This document shows positions 26,057 through 35,330 of a stretch of 64,000 nucleotides of DNA, piece after piece. Where the stretch lies: contig JAGAYF010000040.1 of NCBI GenBank assembly GCA_017940605.1, positions 1 to 64,000 of the forward strand. Reading direction: 5' to 3'. Source of the stretch: Bacteroidaceae bacterium. Lineage in GTDB: Bacteria > Bacteroidota > Bacteroidia > Bacteroidales > Bacteroidaceae. Within the stretch, counting starts at the first letter, position 1; each line of letters starts with the position of its first letter. A program made the position numbers and the translations under genes. The notes beneath the pieces were generated by a model. The model ran no database searches, was not told the DNA's origin, and worked only from the letters and a program-made list of their open reading frames with translations.

Positions 26057-27052
26057 ATGAAAGCAACAAAAAAATGGTTCGCCCCCATCCTGGCCCTTCT
26101 TCTCGTGTCGGGCATCCACATGCAGGCGCAGGGCCAACTTACCTTCAAGAATCCTATTATTGACGAGGACGCACCCGACCCTACCGTCATGAAAGCAAAA
26201 GACGGCTACTACTACCTGTACAGCACGGGCGACAAGATTTTCCGCTCGCCCGACATGGTGAACTGGAAGCACGTGGGCCGATTCTTCGAACAGGGAAAAG
26301 AGCCCACCTTCGTCCCCGGAGTGAAACGCTGCTGGGCTCCCGACATCAACTACATTGACAAAAAATACGTCCTCTACTTTGCGCGCTCCATCTGGGGCGG
26401 CGAAGACAGCTGCGGCGTGGGCGTAGCCTACTCAGACCGCCCGCAAGGCCCGTTCACCCTGGCGCGCGGCGACGGGAAGCTGTTCCGCTCGTTTGAAATA
26501 GGCGTGCGCAACAGCATTGACCCATTCTATATCCGCGACAAGGGGCGCAATTGGCTTATCTGGGGAAGTTTCAGCGGCATCTATGCCATAGAACTCACCA
26601 AGGACGGCCTGCAGGTCAAGCCCGGCGCACAGAAGGTACAGATTGGCGGCAAGGCATACGAAGGCGCCTACGTGTACAAGCGCAAGAGATACTACTATTT
26701 CTTCGGATCCAAAGGATCATGCTGCGCCGGAGCCAAGAGCACCTACACCACGGTCGTGGCACGCTCCAAGAACCTGCTCGGCCCTTACGTTGACAAGCAG
26801 GGCCGTTCCTTGCTCGACAACCACCACGAAGTCCTGCTCCACCGCAATGCCAAGTGGATAGGCACAGGCCACAACGGCGAGCTCATCAAGGACAAGCAGG
26901 GGCGCACATGGATGCCCTACCACGCCTTCCGTGCCGACGATCCCCAGAAAGGGCGCGTGGTCAACCTTGACCTGGTGCAGTGGAACAAGGACGGATGGCC
27001 GTACATCGAGAACGCCGAACCGCGCGACGAATACAGGAAACCCCAATTCTAG
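26057..27052 (+). CDS. Secreted GH43 family glycosidase (arabinanase-like)
   Basis: This is a 331-residue exported enzyme (signal peptide about residues 1-24) with the five-bladed propeller pattern of GH43. Likely catalytic residues are the base D41 in APDPTV, the pKa modulator D155 in NSIDPFY and the acid E202 in YEGAYVY. RCWAPDINYIDKKYVLYFA and YFFGSKGSCC fit the blades. The short single-domain form resembles endo-arabinanases and related arabinosidases; beta-xylosidase cannot be excluded. It is followed 24 bases later by an exported protein of unknown function, probably in the same transcript. Confidence 0.88.
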   Translation: MKATKKWFAPILALLLVSGIHMQAQGQLTFKNPIIDEDAPDPTVMKAKDGYYYLYSTGDKIFRSPDMVNWKHVGRFFEQGKEPTFVPGVKRCWAPDINYIDKKYVLYFARSIWGGEDSCGVGVAYSDRPQGPFTLARGDGKLFRSFEIGVRNSIDPFYIRDKGRNWLIWGSFSGIYAIELTKDGLQVKPGAQKVQIGGKAYEGAYVYKRKRYYYFFGSKGSCCAGAKSTYTTVVARSKNLLGPYVDKQGRSLLDNHHEVLLHRNAKWIGTGHNGELIKDKQGRTWMPYHAFRADDPQKGRVVNLDLVQWNKDGWPYIENAEPRDEYRKPQF

Positions 27053-27076
27053 ACAAACCCTACAAACCACAGCCAC

Positions 27077-27973
27077 ATGAGACACAAGCTACTACTCGCG
27101 GCCCTCGTTGCCGCATTCAGCATTGGCGCAAGCGCCAAATCGCTCATCAAGAACCAGAAACCGCAGGTCAAGGTCCTGCAAAAACTTCCCGGTATGGTAA
27201 AAACACAGGGCATGGCCATCCACGGCAACTACCTGCTGGCCGTAACGCAATTCGGCAAGGCCAGCATCTACGACATCAGGGAGAACAAGCTCATCAACGT
27301 CATGTACGTTCCCTGGCAGGAGACCGACAGCAAAGCCCCGCACGCCAATGCGGCATGCTTCGGCCGTGAATACGCCCCCGGGAACAAGGACCTGCCCCTG
27401 CTCTATGTATCCACCTGGTACTGGAACACGGGACGCACCTGCCAAATCTATGACGTGCGCCGCCAGGCCGACGGAAAATTCACCATGGACCTCGTCCAGA
27501 CCATCTATCCCAACAACCTGGACAAGGACATCTTCGGATCGGGCTGCTCCGACTGGGTAGTCGACACCGACAAGGGCTACATCTACGCCCTGACCTACAA
27601 ACTGGAAGGCTCATCCACGCTGACCGACGGCAATGCGCAGATGATAACCAAGTTCCGCCTGCCCAAGCTCAAGGACGGCAAGCACATCCACCTCAAGAAC
27701 GACCAGATACTGGACCACTACCAACTGGAGATGTTCAACTATTCGCAGGGCAAAACATACTACAAGGGACACATCTACATCAACTCGGGCAACGTGCACT
27801 GCCCCTACTGGATGTGGCTGCGCGCCATAGACCTGAAGCAGCGCGCCATGGTCAACAAGTCGTCGTTGGCCACAGTCATCCCTGGCGAGCCGGAAGGGCT
27901 GGACGTACTGAACGGAAAACTGGTCCTGTTCACCTACAGCAAGTCGGGCGAACTGTATGAACTGACGTACTGA
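27077..27973 (+). CDS. Exported beta-propeller-like protein of unknown function
   Basis: This is a 298-residue protein with a signal peptide (MRHKLLLAALVAAFSIGASA). Repeated segments such as GMAIHGNYLLAVTQFGKASIYD, LLYVSTWYW and YKGHIYINSGNVHC suggest blades of a WD/NHL-type propeller. No catalytic motif was recognised. Its position directly after GH43 suggests a role in binding or processing of the same glycan, but this is only context. A terminator follows at 28004. Confidence 0.65.
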   Translation: MRHKLLLAALVAAFSIGASAKSLIKNQKPQVKVLQKLPGMVKTQGMAIHGNYLLAVTQFGKASIYDIRENKLINVMYVPWQETDSKAPHANAACFGREYAPGNKDLPLLYVSTWYWNTGRTCQIYDVRRQADGKFTMDLVQTIYPNNLDKDIFGSGCSDWVVDTDKGYIYALTYKLEGSSTLTDGNAQMITKFRLPKLKDGKHIHLKNDQILDHYQLEMFNYSQGKTYYKGHIYINSGNVHCPYWMWLRAIDLKQRAMVNKSSLATVIPGEPEGLDVLNGKLVLFTYSKSGELYELTY

Positions 27974-28003
27974 CAGGCATATCGCAGCCGCAACAGGCAA
28001 CAC

Positions 28004-28040
28004 TCCCACGGAAAGCCACACCGGCAGGCCTTCTGTGGGA
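28004..28040 (+). terminator. Terminator after the GH43 operon
   Basis: TCCCACGGAA (28004-28013) pairs with TTCTGTGGGA (28031-28040) with one G-T pair, followed by ATCTTTTTA. It ends the plus-strand GH43 transcript. Confidence 0.8.
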
Positions 28041-28159
28041 ATCTTTTTATACACGCCCTCAATCACCCGTTTCGACACAAGGGAAAGGCAAACGCAGCAG
28101 CACACCGCCCACCCTGCCTCGGCACAGCCCCATAGGCACAGGCATAAAACCCCACGGGC

Positions 28160-28252
28160 AAGGCGCAAAAGCAGGGCCAACGCGGCCCGAAAAATTTCGG
28201 CCAAGGCGTAAAAAACCGTCAAACAAGGCGTAAAAGACGGGGCTTGCGCCCC
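28160..28252 (+). repeat. Dispersed four-box intergenic element, copy B
   Basis: Boxes AAGGCGCAAAAG (28160), GCGGCCCGAAAAA (28182), AAGGCGTAAAA (28203) and AAGGCGTAAAAG (28225) are spaced 22, 21 and 22 bases apart. A small hairpin GGGGC-ttgc-GCCCC (28239-28252) follows. This copy lies between converging units (GH43 operon and tRNA-Ser). The rest of 28041-28450 shows no gene. Confidence 0.85.
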
Positions 28253-28450
28253 TATCATCTATCCTAATGCTCCACACCAGGGGGTGCATCCACAAGTAAC
28301 AGACTCATATACTGGCCATTCCCTGTATACATAGGCAGCATGACTGACATGCCCGACGGCTGGGATGCACGGACCTACCGGCCTTGTGCTTCACCCTATA
28401 CCATATATAAAAAAGAGGGAAGCCATGTTCCTTCACGACTTCCCCTGCTG

Positions 28451-28538
28451 CGGAGAGAGGGGGATTCGAACCCCCGAAACGCTTTAGGCGTTTACACGCT
28501 TTCCAGGCGTGCCTCTTCAACCACTCGAGCATCTCTCC
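28451..28538 (-). tRNA. tRNA-Ser (GGA anticodon)
   Basis: The minus strand folds as a class II tRNA with a long variable arm. The acceptor is GGAGAGA/TCTCTCC with discriminator G, the anticodon stem is CACGC/GCGTG around the loop CTGGAAA (anticodon GGA), the variable arm contains AACGCC and GCGTT, and the T arm has GGTTCGAATCC. It reads serine codons UCC and UCU. Confidence 0.97.
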
Positions 28539-28577
28539 AAATGGTCCTTCAAAGAGCCAGACCCCTTTTTGCGGATG

Positions 28578-28585
28578 CAAAATTA
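28578..28585 (-). promoter_or_regulatory. -7 element for tRNA-Ser
   Basis: TAATTTTG on the minus strand lies 40 bases before the tRNA and fits TAnnTTTG. Confidence 0.5.
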
Positions 28586-28708
28586 ATACAAAATTCTTTA
28601 CAGGACATCATTTTGCCCCTCTTTTTGTCAAAAGAAATGCCGCAACGGCGAAAAATACTCACATAAAGGGATTTGCACAGCCTTTTCGCATGGTCAGAGT
28701 GGGCCATA

Positions 28709-28777
28709 TACCACAAACGGAGTATAAAAATGCCATGAATGTGGTATTCCACGGCGCGCCGGACCGCCGTACCTTTG
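28709..28777 (+). promoter_or_regulatory. metY promoter with an upstream dyad
   Basis: TACCTTTG at 28770-28777 fits the -7 element, 59 bases before metY. Upstream, TACCACA (28709-28715) and TGTGGTA (28740-28746) form a perfect 7-base dyad with 24 bases between, ending about 23 bases before the -7 box. It could bind a regulator of sulfur assimilation. No SAM riboswitch pattern was recognised in the leader. Confidence 0.5.
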
Positions 28778-28835
28778 CACTGAAAATCGCAACCATTCAC
28801 AGAAATAAAATTATTAACATTAAAATAGTATCATT

Positions 28836-30125
28836 ATGGCACAGAAAAAACTTCATTTCGAGACGCTACAACTCCATGTAGGACAGGAACAGGCCGACCC
28901 CGTCACCGACGCGCGCGCCGTACCCATCTACCAGACAACCTCCTACGTGTTTCACAACTCCCAGCATGCCGCCGACCGTTTCGGCCTGCGCGACCCGGGA
29001 AACATCTACGGCCGCCTGACCAACTCGACCCAGGGCGTGTTTGAGGACCGCGTGGCTGCCCTGGAAGGCGGCGTGGCCGGCCTGGCCGTGGCATCGGGTG
29101 CCGCCGCCATTACCTACGCGCTGCAAAACGTGGCCCACAACGGCGACCACATCGTGGCAGCCGACAATCTGTATGGCGGAACATTCAACCTGCTGGAGCA
29201 CACCCTGACCACACAGGGCGTTGAGACCACCATCGTTGACCCCAGCGACTTCGATGCAGTCGACAGGGCTTTCCGCCCCAACACCAAGGCCGTCATCGTT
29301 GAGACATTTGGCAATCCCAACGCCAGCGTAACCAACATAGACAAGATTGCAGAGATTGCACACAGGCACAACACCATCCTGATTGTCGACAACACGTTTG
29401 GAACGCCCTACCTCATCCGCCCCATCGAGCACGGTGCCGACGTAGTCGTTCACTCAGCCACCAAGTTCATTGGCGGTCACGGCAGCAGCCTGGGCGGCGT
29501 CATCGTGGACGGCGGAAAGTTTGACTGGAAAGCCAACGCCGACAAATATCCCAGCCTGGCCAAGCCCGATCCCAGCTACCACGGCGCAGTGTTTGCCGAC
29601 GTGGCCGGCGCAGCCGCCTTCGTGACCCGCATACGCGCCGTCATCCTGCGCGACACGGGTGCCGCCATTTCCCCATTCAACGCCTGGATTCTGCTGCAAG
29701 GCCTGGAGACCCTGAGCCTGCGCGTGGAACGCCACGTGGAGAACACCCTCAAGGTGGTGGACTTCCTGGCCAACCACCCCAAGGTGGAACGCGTGAACCA
29801 CCCTGCACTGGCATCGCACCCGGACCACAACCTGTACACCCAACTGTTTCCGCAAGGCGGCGGCTCTATCTTTACATTTGAGATCAAGGGCGGACAGGAA
29901 GCCGCATGGGCATTTATCGACCGCTTGCAGATATTCTCGCTCCTGGCCAACGTGGCCGACGTAAAGAGCCTCGTCATCCATCCTGCCACGACCACGCACT
30001 CGCAATTGAGTCCGCAGGAACTGGAGGAACAGCACATCTACCCTTCCACCATACGCCTCAGCATCGGAACGGAACACATCGACGACATCATTGACGACCT
30101 GAAGCAGGCTTTTGATGCCATCTGA
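28836..30125 (+). CDS. metY: O-acetylhomoserine sulfhydrylase (MetY-type)
   Basis: This is a 429-residue PLP enzyme of the Cys/Met metabolism family. It joins O-acetylhomoserine with sulfide (or methanethiol) to give homocysteine (or methionine). The pattern fits the OAH sulfhydrylase branch: [24 protein letters not shown] in the N-terminal part, [10 protein letters not shown] and [13 protein letters not shown] in the middle, and the PLP lysine in [10 protein letters not shown]. Length (about 430) matches MetY rather than cystathionine gamma-synthase (about 380-400). It lies 32 bases before cysK, so both routes of sulfide fixation are in one operon. Confidence 0.93.
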   Translation: MAQKKLHFETLQLHVGQEQADPVTDARAVPIYQTTSYVFHNSQHAADRFGLRDPGNIYGRLTNSTQGVFEDRVAALEGGVAGLAVASGAAAITYALQNVAHNGDHIVAADNLYGGTFNLLEHTLTTQGVETTIVDPSDFDAVDRAFRPNTKAVIVETFGNPNASVTNIDKIAEIAHRHNTILIVDNTFGTPYLIRPIEHGADVVVHSATKFIGGHGSSLGGVIVDGGKFDWKANADKYPSLAKPDPSYHGAVFADVAGAAAFVTRIRAVILRDTGAAISPFNAWILLQGLETLSLRVERHVENTLKVVDFLANHPKVERVNHPALASHPDHNLYTQLFPQGGGSIFTFEIKGGQEAAWAFIDRLQIFSLLANVADVKSLVIHPATTTHSQLSPQELEEQHIYPSTIRLSIGTEHIDDIIDDLKQAFDAI

Positions 30126-30157
30126 AAAATTTACTCATCAACCTAAAAAACAAAACT

Positions 30158-31102
30158 ATGGCTATTGCAAAAAAACTAACTGACTTGGTAGGCAACACTC
30201 CGCTACTGGAGCTGAACAACTACGAGAAGAACAAGGGACTGAACGCGCACATCATTGCCAAGATTGAGTATTTCAACCCAGGCGGCAGTGTGAAGGACCG
30301 TATTGCGTTGGCAATGATTGAAGATGCCGAGAAAAGCGGCCGCTTGCAGCCTGGCGCGACCATCATTGAGCCGACCAGTGGCAACACCGGCATTGGGCTG
30401 GCACTGGTAAGCGCGGTAAAGGGCTACCATCTCATACTGACGATGCCCGACACCATGAGCATTGAGCGCCGCAACCTTGTCAAGGCATACGGAGCCAAGA
30501 TAGAGCTTACGCCCGGCAAGGACGGAATGAAAGGGGCTATTGCCAAGGCACAGGAACTGCAGCAGCGCATTCCCGGGGCCATCATCCTGCAGCAATTTGA
30601 GAACCCCGCCAATCCGCAGAAGCACTATGACACAACGGGAGTTGAGATATGGAATGCCACTGAGGGAAAAATTGACATCCTGGTAGGCGGCGTAGGAACT
30701 GGTGGTACTGTCAGCGGTTCCGGCAAGCGGCTGAAAGAATTCAATCCTGCGATAAAAGTAGTGGCAGTCGAGCCGGCATCGTCACCTGTGCTGAGCGGCG
30801 GCCAGAGCGGCCCACACAAGATTCAGGGAATTGGGGCTGGATTCGTTCCTAAGACCTACGACAGCAGCGTTATCGATGAAATCATCACGATTGAGAACGA
30901 TGAGGCCATCCTGACTGGGCGCGAATTGGCCAGCAACGAGGGTCTGTTGGTCGGAATCTCGTCAGGTGCTGCCGTATTTGCCGCCCGCAAATTGGCCGAG
31001 CGCCCCGAAAACGCCGGAAAGAGCATCGTCGTCATCCTGCCCGACACCGGGGAACGCTATCTCTCGACGGCACTCTACGCTTTTGACGAATATCCGTTGT
31101 AA
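30158..31102 (+). CDS. cysK: Cysteine synthase A
   Basis: This is a 314-residue PLP enzyme that makes cysteine from O-acetylserine and sulfide. The PLP lysine is in [12 protein letters not shown] and the substrate loop is [25 protein letters not shown] binds the phosphate and [12 protein letters not shown] is typical of CysK. Length is standard. It is the second gene of the metY-cysK operon and is followed by a strong terminator. Confidence 0.96.
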   Translation: MAIAKKLTDLVGNTPLLELNNYEKNKGLNAHIIAKIEYFNPGGSVKDRIALAMIEDAEKSGRLQPGATIIEPTSGNTGIGLALVSAVKGYHLILTMPDTMSIERRNLVKAYGAKIELTPGKDGMKGAIAKAQELQQRIPGAIILQQFENPANPQKHYDTTGVEIWNATEGKIDILVGGVGTGGTVSGSGKRLKEFNPAIKVVAVEPASSPVLSGGQSGPHKIQGIGAGFVPKTYDSSVIDEIITIENDEAILTGRELASNEGLLVGISSGAAVFAARKLAERPENAGKSIVVILPDTGERYLSTALYAFDEYPL

Positions 31103-31120
31103 CAGGCTATTCCAACCATA

Positions 31121-31155
31121 TTGAGCGGCCCGCCGAATTTCGGCGGGCCGCTCAA
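31121..31155. terminator. Terminator after cysK
   Basis: A perfect 17-base stem begins TTGAGCGGCCCGCC (31121-31137) and closes at 31139-31155 with a one-base centre, followed by ATATTT. It is very stable (G+C rich). Confidence 0.85.
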
Positions 31156-31194
31156 TATTTCCGCTCAATGGACAGCAAGCCAACAAAAAAGTTG

Positions 31195-31202
31195 TAATTT
31201 TG
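31195..31202 (+). promoter_or_regulatory. -7 element directly before the LuxR-type gene
   Basis: TAATTTTG fits TAnnTTTG and ends only 7 bases before the ATG at 31210. If used, transcription would start at or very near the start codon, giving a leaderless or nearly leaderless mRNA. Confidence 0.5.
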
Positions 31203-31209
31203 CAACGCC

Positions 31210-31854
31210 ATGGTCACATTTATTTTAGCCGACAATCAAGATATCACACGGTTGGGTATGCAAAGCCTGTGCAACGGAATTCCCAACAGCCAAACCCTCA
31301 GGGCAAGGAACAAGCAGGAGATAATAAGCCTGCTGAAGCAACATGAGGATGCCATCATTGTTACAGATTACCTTTTGTTTGACTTCACCGACATTTCAGA
31401 GCTTGTCGTTCTGCACCAACGCTTTCAGCAAACGCACTGGGTTCTGTTCAGCGAGGAATTGAGCGACCAATTCGTGAAAAGAATCATTGCAGAGGGGTAC
31501 GCATTCAGTTTAGTGAACAAGAACTGCGACATTCACGAGATCGATCAGGCCATCAGGCTGTCCATACGCCATGAAAGGTTCATCTGTCACGCCATAACAG
31601 AGCAATACATCTCCATTCCCATGCGCAAGGAGCACATTCAAATTTCATTGACGCATACGGAAGTTGATATACTCAAGGAAATTGCACTGGGAAAGACGAC
31701 CAAGGAAATCGCCATTGAAAGAAACTCCAGCTTTCACACGGTGAACACGCACAGAAAAAACATTTTCCGAAAATTGGAGGTCAACACTGCATACGAAGCC
31801 ATACGCTACGCACTACGCGCTGGGTTGATTGACCAATCAGACTACTATATTTAA
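31210..31854 (+). CDS. Orphan LuxR/NarL-type response regulator
   Basis: This is a 214-residue regulator with an N-terminal receiver domain (residues about 1-125; phosphoacceptor probably D53 in VTDYLLFD, acidic pocket LADNQD) and a C-terminal LuxR-type helix-turn-helix (about 145-205). The latter shows LTHTEVDILKEIALGKTTKEIA and HTVNTHRKNIFRKL. The receiver is divergent: only one acidic residue of the usual DD pair is clear. No histidine kinase is adjacent. The regulated genes are unknown. The start is fixed by the receiver fold, and the -7 element lies just upstream. Confidence 0.88.
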   Translation: MVTFILADNQDITRLGMQSLCNGIPNSQTLRARNKQEIISLLKQHEDAIIVTDYLLFDFTDISELVVLHQRFQQTHWVLFSEELSDQFVKRIIAEGYAFSLVNKNCDIHEIDQAIRLSIRHERFICHAITEQYISIPMRKEHIQISLTHTEVDILKEIALGKTTKEIAIERNSSFHTVNTHRKNIFRKLEVNTAYEAIRYALRAGLIDQSDYYI

Positions 31855-31912
31855 ATATATAGGTTTATAGGATTTTCCTTATGCCCGTTCGATGGGAATT
31901 CAGCCAAGGAAA

Positions 31913-32668
31913 CTAGCGTTTCCTTGGGCGTTTTCCTGCATTGTCCGCACTTCCCTGCTCAATCAGACGCATATTTTCCTGTGCTGCCTTGATGTATTCG
32001 CGCACATACGGTATGTTTCGGAAAGACGCATTGCTTTTCTTCACGATTGTCTTGATTTGCTCCGTCATGATTGGGTATGGATATTGATTGCACAGGAACA
32101 TAAAATAGGTTGAGCCCAATATGTTGTTGCAATTATTGTATATGAATTTTGTTTCAAGCTCTTCCATTGCCGCGTAAACCTTATTCGACTTCGATGAAAG
32201 GCGTTTGCTCACCATATAGGGGTTCATGCCGGAAAGGATCATCTCTGCTTCCTCGTTGCTGATGTCCAAAAGTTCCTCTTCCAGGCGATTCTTTGCTTCC
32301 AAAAAGGAATAGAGGCGCGTATTCAGGCTTCCGCCCATGACTCGCTGCTCTGTGTTGTTAATTTGAATGGACACGTTGGCATTTTCAATGACTATCGGCA
32401 TAAATCCCTCGTTGTCCATATAGATTTCACCCATTGCGGTGGAGTCCATCAAGCCCATAAAGTTAAACTTGCCGTGGACGACCTCGCACGAGTCTAGATT
32501 TCGCATATTGTCATCAGCCGAAAACACTTTCAGATAGAGCATACGGCCGTCCAGCGTGCTCACAGAACTGTCCCCTTGGATGTTATACTGTTCGGCGCAC
32601 GACACTAATCCTATCATGACGGCCCAGCATCCTACCCAATGCCACCAAGAACCCTTTCTCGTTCGCAT
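31913..32668 (-). CDS. DUF4369-type lipoprotein
   Basis: This is a 251-residue lipoprotein starting at 32668 (MRTRKGSWWHWVGCWAVMIGLVSC; lipobox LVSC, C24). The longer open frame upstream was rejected because it lacks a signal peptide and crosses a promoter-like element. Residues about 28-120 resemble the Bacteroidetes DUF4369 domain (YNIQGDSSVSTLDGRMLYL, NFMGLMDSTAMGEIYMDNEG), often found before thioredoxin domains. Here no thioredoxin CxxC follows; a helical region (120-235) takes its place and the C-terminus is basic. Function unknown. Its stop lies 58 bases from that of the LuxR-type gene, which converges. Confidence 0.7.
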   Translation of the reverse strand: MRTRKGSWWHWVGCWAVMIGLVSCAEQYNIQGDSSVSTLDGRMLYLKVFSADDNMRNLDSCEVVHGKFNFMGLMDSTAMGEIYMDNEGFMPIVIENANVSIQINNTEQRVMGGSLNTRLYSFLEAKNRLEEELLDISNEEAEMILSGMNPYMVSKRLSSKSNKVYAAMEELETKFIYNNCNNILGSTYFMFLCNQYPYPIMTEQIKTIVKKSNASFRNIPYVREYIKAAQENMRLIEQGSADNAGKRPRKR

Positions 32669-32720
32669 AATCTTATGTTGAAACATTTGTCTCAAGCCAA
32701 ATCCTTTCTTTTTTGCATCG

Positions 32721-32918
32721 CAAATATATAATGAAATTCCAATACACAGCATCACATTTAATTCATTATAGAAACTTTTAAACTTTGTTTTGATAAAAAA
32801 CGTTGTTTCTGCGAATAAAGCGTTAAAAATAGATATTTTTTCATTCCACAACCTGACAGGAAAGCTGAAAGAAAGGACCATCAAGGGCATGTTGAACAAG
32901 AATTTATTTATACCTTTG
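32721..32918. promoter_or_regulatory. Divergent -7 elements for the lipoprotein and sulfatase
   Basis: TATATTTG on the minus strand (32721-32728) lies 52 bases before the lipoprotein start. TACCTTTG on the plus strand (32911-32918) lies 33 bases before the sulfatase start. The 283-base gap is A+T rich and shows no gene. Confidence 0.5.
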
Positions 32919-32951
32919 CAAGAGTAATCATAAAACTACATATTCAACCCG

Positions 32952-34520
32952 ATGAACACATCTGCAAAACACTTGGGCGGATTGGCCCTGTTAGCCCCCA
33001 TGGCATTGTCGTCCGTAACAGCCAAACAGAAACAGCCCAACATTATTTTCTTCCTTGTCGACGACTACGGATGGGCCGACAGCCAAGTACAATACGGCCA
33101 AGACCTGTATCCGCGCAACAACATGTTCCATACGCCCAACATGCTCCGCCTAGCCCAAAAGGGAGTCGTCATGACCAATGCATATGCCTGCTCGCTCTCC
33201 ACCCCCACGCGCACCAGCCTGATGAGCGGGCTCAATTCGGCCCACTTGCGCATTACAACATTCACCTCACCCAAGAAAGACACCCCGACCGACGCCTCGG
33301 GAGGAACCATCGGCGTCATCAACGAGAACGAGAGCGACCCCCTGGCACGCGGAGACTGGAATTGGAACGGCATCAGCACCCGACCGGGCGTCAACAACAC
33401 CATGTACATCACACCGTTCGTGCAGCACCTGAAGAATGCGGGGTACTTCACCATCCACGTCGGGAAAGCCCACTGGGGAACCTACGGAACGCCGGGATGC
33501 TCACCCTACAACATGGGCTTCATAGTCAATGTGGCAGGCAGCTGCAATGGATTTCCGCGCAGCTACCTGGGAAAGGAAAACTACGGCAACAATTCCGACA
33601 TGTGGACGTTCAATGCCGTGCAGAGCCTGGCAGAATACTACGGCACTGACACCCATTTGACAGAGGCACTCACACTTGAGGCAAAAAAAGCCCTGGAATA
33701 CCCCATCAGCAAGGGACAGCCGTTCTACCTGTACATGTCACACTACGGCGTACACACGCCAATCACGCGCGACGACCGCTTCATCCAGCGCTATCTGGAC
33801 ATGGGGCTTGACGAAGGCGCGGCCCGGTATTCCTCCATGGTGGAAGGCGTGGACAAGAGCCTTGGCGACCTCATGGACTTCCTCGATGAAAAAGGCATTG
33901 CCGACAATACCATCATCATATTCATGAGCGACAACGGCGGACACAGTGCCAACACAGTCAAGGGCGGGACAGCGCACACACAGAACGCTCCCCTGCGCGA
34001 GGGCAAGGCATCAGTCTACGAGGGAGGCATACGCGTTCCCGAAATGTTCTACTGGCCGGGAAAGACACAGGCCGGACAGCGCATTGACACGCCCACCATG
34101 CCCGAGGACATGTACCCCACCATCATGGAGATGGCCGGCATCAAGAACTACACCACCGTTCAGGACATGGACGGCCAAAGCCTGGTTTCCCTCATCACGA
34201 AGAACACCGGCGTGTCGCCCGACCGCGAGCTGGTGTTCCACATGCCCCACCAATGGCGCATAGAAGACCAGGACGACATCGACTTTATGACCGCCATGCG
34301 CAAGGGAGAATGGAAACTGGTCTACAGAATGCACACCGGCGCACTCGAATTGTACAACATCAAGAACGATCTGAGCGAGATGCACAATGTAGCCGACCAG
34401 CACCCCCAGTTGGTCAAGGACATGGCCAAGGCATTGGGCAACCGCCTGCGCTCATGGCGCGCCAACATGCCCATCGTGCGTGCCACGGGCAAGCCAGTCG
34501 CCATGCCCGACGAGCTATAG
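32952..34520 (+). CDS. Secreted sulfatase (S1-type, Ser-type active site)
   Basis: This is a 522-residue exported arylsulfatase-family enzyme (signal peptide about residues 1-24). Metal-binding residues are in IIFFLVDDYGW. The formylglycine site is S83 in CSLSTPTRTSLMSG, a serine-type site that needs an anaerobic maturase (anSME), which is not in this window. Other marks are HVGKAHWG, MSHYGVHTPI, IIFMSDNGGHS and GGIRVPEMFYWPG. It probably removes sulfate from host or algal glycans in the periplasm. It is a single gene between a divergent promoter region and a strong terminator. Confidence 0.93.
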   Translation: MNTSAKHLGGLALLAPMALSSVTAKQKQPNIIFFLVDDYGWADSQVQYGQDLYPRNNMFHTPNMLRLAQKGVVMTNAYACSLSTPTRTSLMSGLNSAHLRITTFTSPKKDTPTDASGGTIGVINENESDPLARGDWNWNGISTRPGVNNTMYITPFVQHLKNAGYFTIHVGKAHWGTYGTPGCSPYNMGFIVNVAGSCNGFPRSYLGKENYGNNSDMWTFNAVQSLAEYYGTDTHLTEALTLEAKKALEYPISKGQPFYLYMSHYGVHTPITRDDRFIQRYLDMGLDEGAARYSSMVEGVDKSLGDLMDFLDEKGIADNTIIIFMSDNGGHSANTVKGGTAHTQNAPLREGKASVYEGGIRVPEMFYWPGKTQAGQRIDTPTMPEDMYPTIMEMAGIKNYTTVQDMDGQSLVSLITKNTGVSPDRELVFHMPHQWRIEDQDDIDFMTAMRKGEWKLVYRMHTGALELYNIKNDLSEMHNVADQHPQLVKDMAKALGNRLRSWRANMPIVRATGKPVAMPDEL

Positions 34521-34555
34521 GCCCACTTTTTCCCGTCATTGGGGACACCATGCCA

Positions 34556-34592
34556 GTCAGGGGGCAGCGAGCTGTGCTCGCTGCCCCCTGAC
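34556..34592. terminator. Terminator between sulfatase and flavoprotein genes
   Basis: A perfect 17-base stem (34556-34572 and 34576-34592, starting GTCAGGGGGCAGC) with a TGT loop is followed by TTTGCTCT on the plus strand. It lies between convergent genes. Confidence 0.88.
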
Positions 34593-34619
34593 TTTGCTCT
34601 ATCTGCGCCCCGCGTCAGT

Positions 34620-35240
34620 TCAACGGATGAAGTGCATGGGTTGCCACGGTTCGCGCTTGGGCAAGGGCACTTGGCCTGCCTTGATGTTCTTCAGCAGCCA
34701 CGCCATGTTGTGGGCCAGCGTGCGCATGGTCTGCATGCCCTCGGTGTCGAGTGCGGCCTGGCCAGGTTCGCGCCCGTACACAATGTTCCAATACTGCGAG
34801 GTGACCACCGGCATGTTCATCATCTGGAATGGCATGTTCAATGTCTGGTATGCCGCCGTAGCCCCTCCGCGTCGGCACACGGCCACTGCCGCTGCGGGCT
34901 TGCCCTGCACCTTGCTGCCGGCACTGAAGAACACGCGCTGCACCAGCGACAGCACACCACCGTTGGGCACGCCGTAGTAGACAGGCGAGCCGACCACCAA
35001 GGCATCGGCCGAATCGAGTTTTTCCACCACGCAGTTGCACATATCGTCGTCAAACAGACACCGGCCCAGATCCTTGACCTTGCACTGGCCACACGCTATG
35101 CAACTCCGCACGGGCTTCACGCCCAACGACACGATTTCACTCTCTATGCCCTGTTCCTGCAGCACCTTGGCCATCTCGCTGAGGGCTATGTACGTATTGC
35201 CCTCCCTGTGCGGACTGCCGTTAATCATCAATACTTTCAT
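34620..35240 (-). CDS. Iron-sulfur flavoprotein (Isf-like) NAD(P)H oxidoreductase
   Basis: This is a 206-residue flavodoxin-fold protein. The start at 35240 (MKVLMINGSPHREGNTY) is the conserved FMN-binding N-terminus; the longer frame upstream is not supported. A compact cysteine motif follows at C47-x2-C50-x2-C53-x7-C61 (SCIACGQCKVKDLGRC), the arrangement that binds a [4Fe-4S] cluster in archaeal and bacterial iron-sulfur flavoproteins. ALVVGSPVYYGVPNG is the second FMN loop. Such proteins move electrons and may reduce oxygen or peroxide in anaerobes. It diverges from a nitroreductase, also a flavoprotein. Confidence 0.85.
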   Translation of the reverse strand: MKVLMINGSPHREGNTYIALSEMAKVLQEQGIESEIVSLGVKPVRSCIACGQCKVKDLGRCLFDDDMCNCVVEKLDSADALVVGSPVYYGVPNGGVLSLVQRVFFSAGSKVQGKPAAAVAVCRRGGATAAYQTLNMPFQMMNMPVVTSQYWNIVYGREPGQAALDTEGMQTMRTLAHNMAWLLKNIKAGQVPLPKREPWQPMHFIR

Positions 35241-35270
35241 TTCTCGGTAATTTATCAAATTTTGTGCTTG

Positions 35271-35307
35271 CAAAAGTAGCAAATATTCAATAAAACGCGT
35301 ACCTTTG
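35271..35307. promoter_or_regulatory. Divergent -7 elements for the flavoprotein and nitroreductase
   Basis: TACTTTTG on the minus strand (35271-35278) and TACCTTTG on the plus strand (35300-35307) each lie 25-31 bases from a start codon. The two promoters are so close that they could be regulated together. Confidence 0.5.
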
Positions 35308-35330
35308 CCCCACAAATAATCAGTATATCC

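Noticed and set aside
28580..28835. SAM riboswitch before metY
   Set aside because: The leader after the -7 element is about 55 bases and A+T rich without the expected stems.
32669..32899. Longer N-terminus for the DUF4369 lipoprotein
   Set aside because: It would bury the signal peptide and lipobox 77 residues in and cover a promoter-like element.
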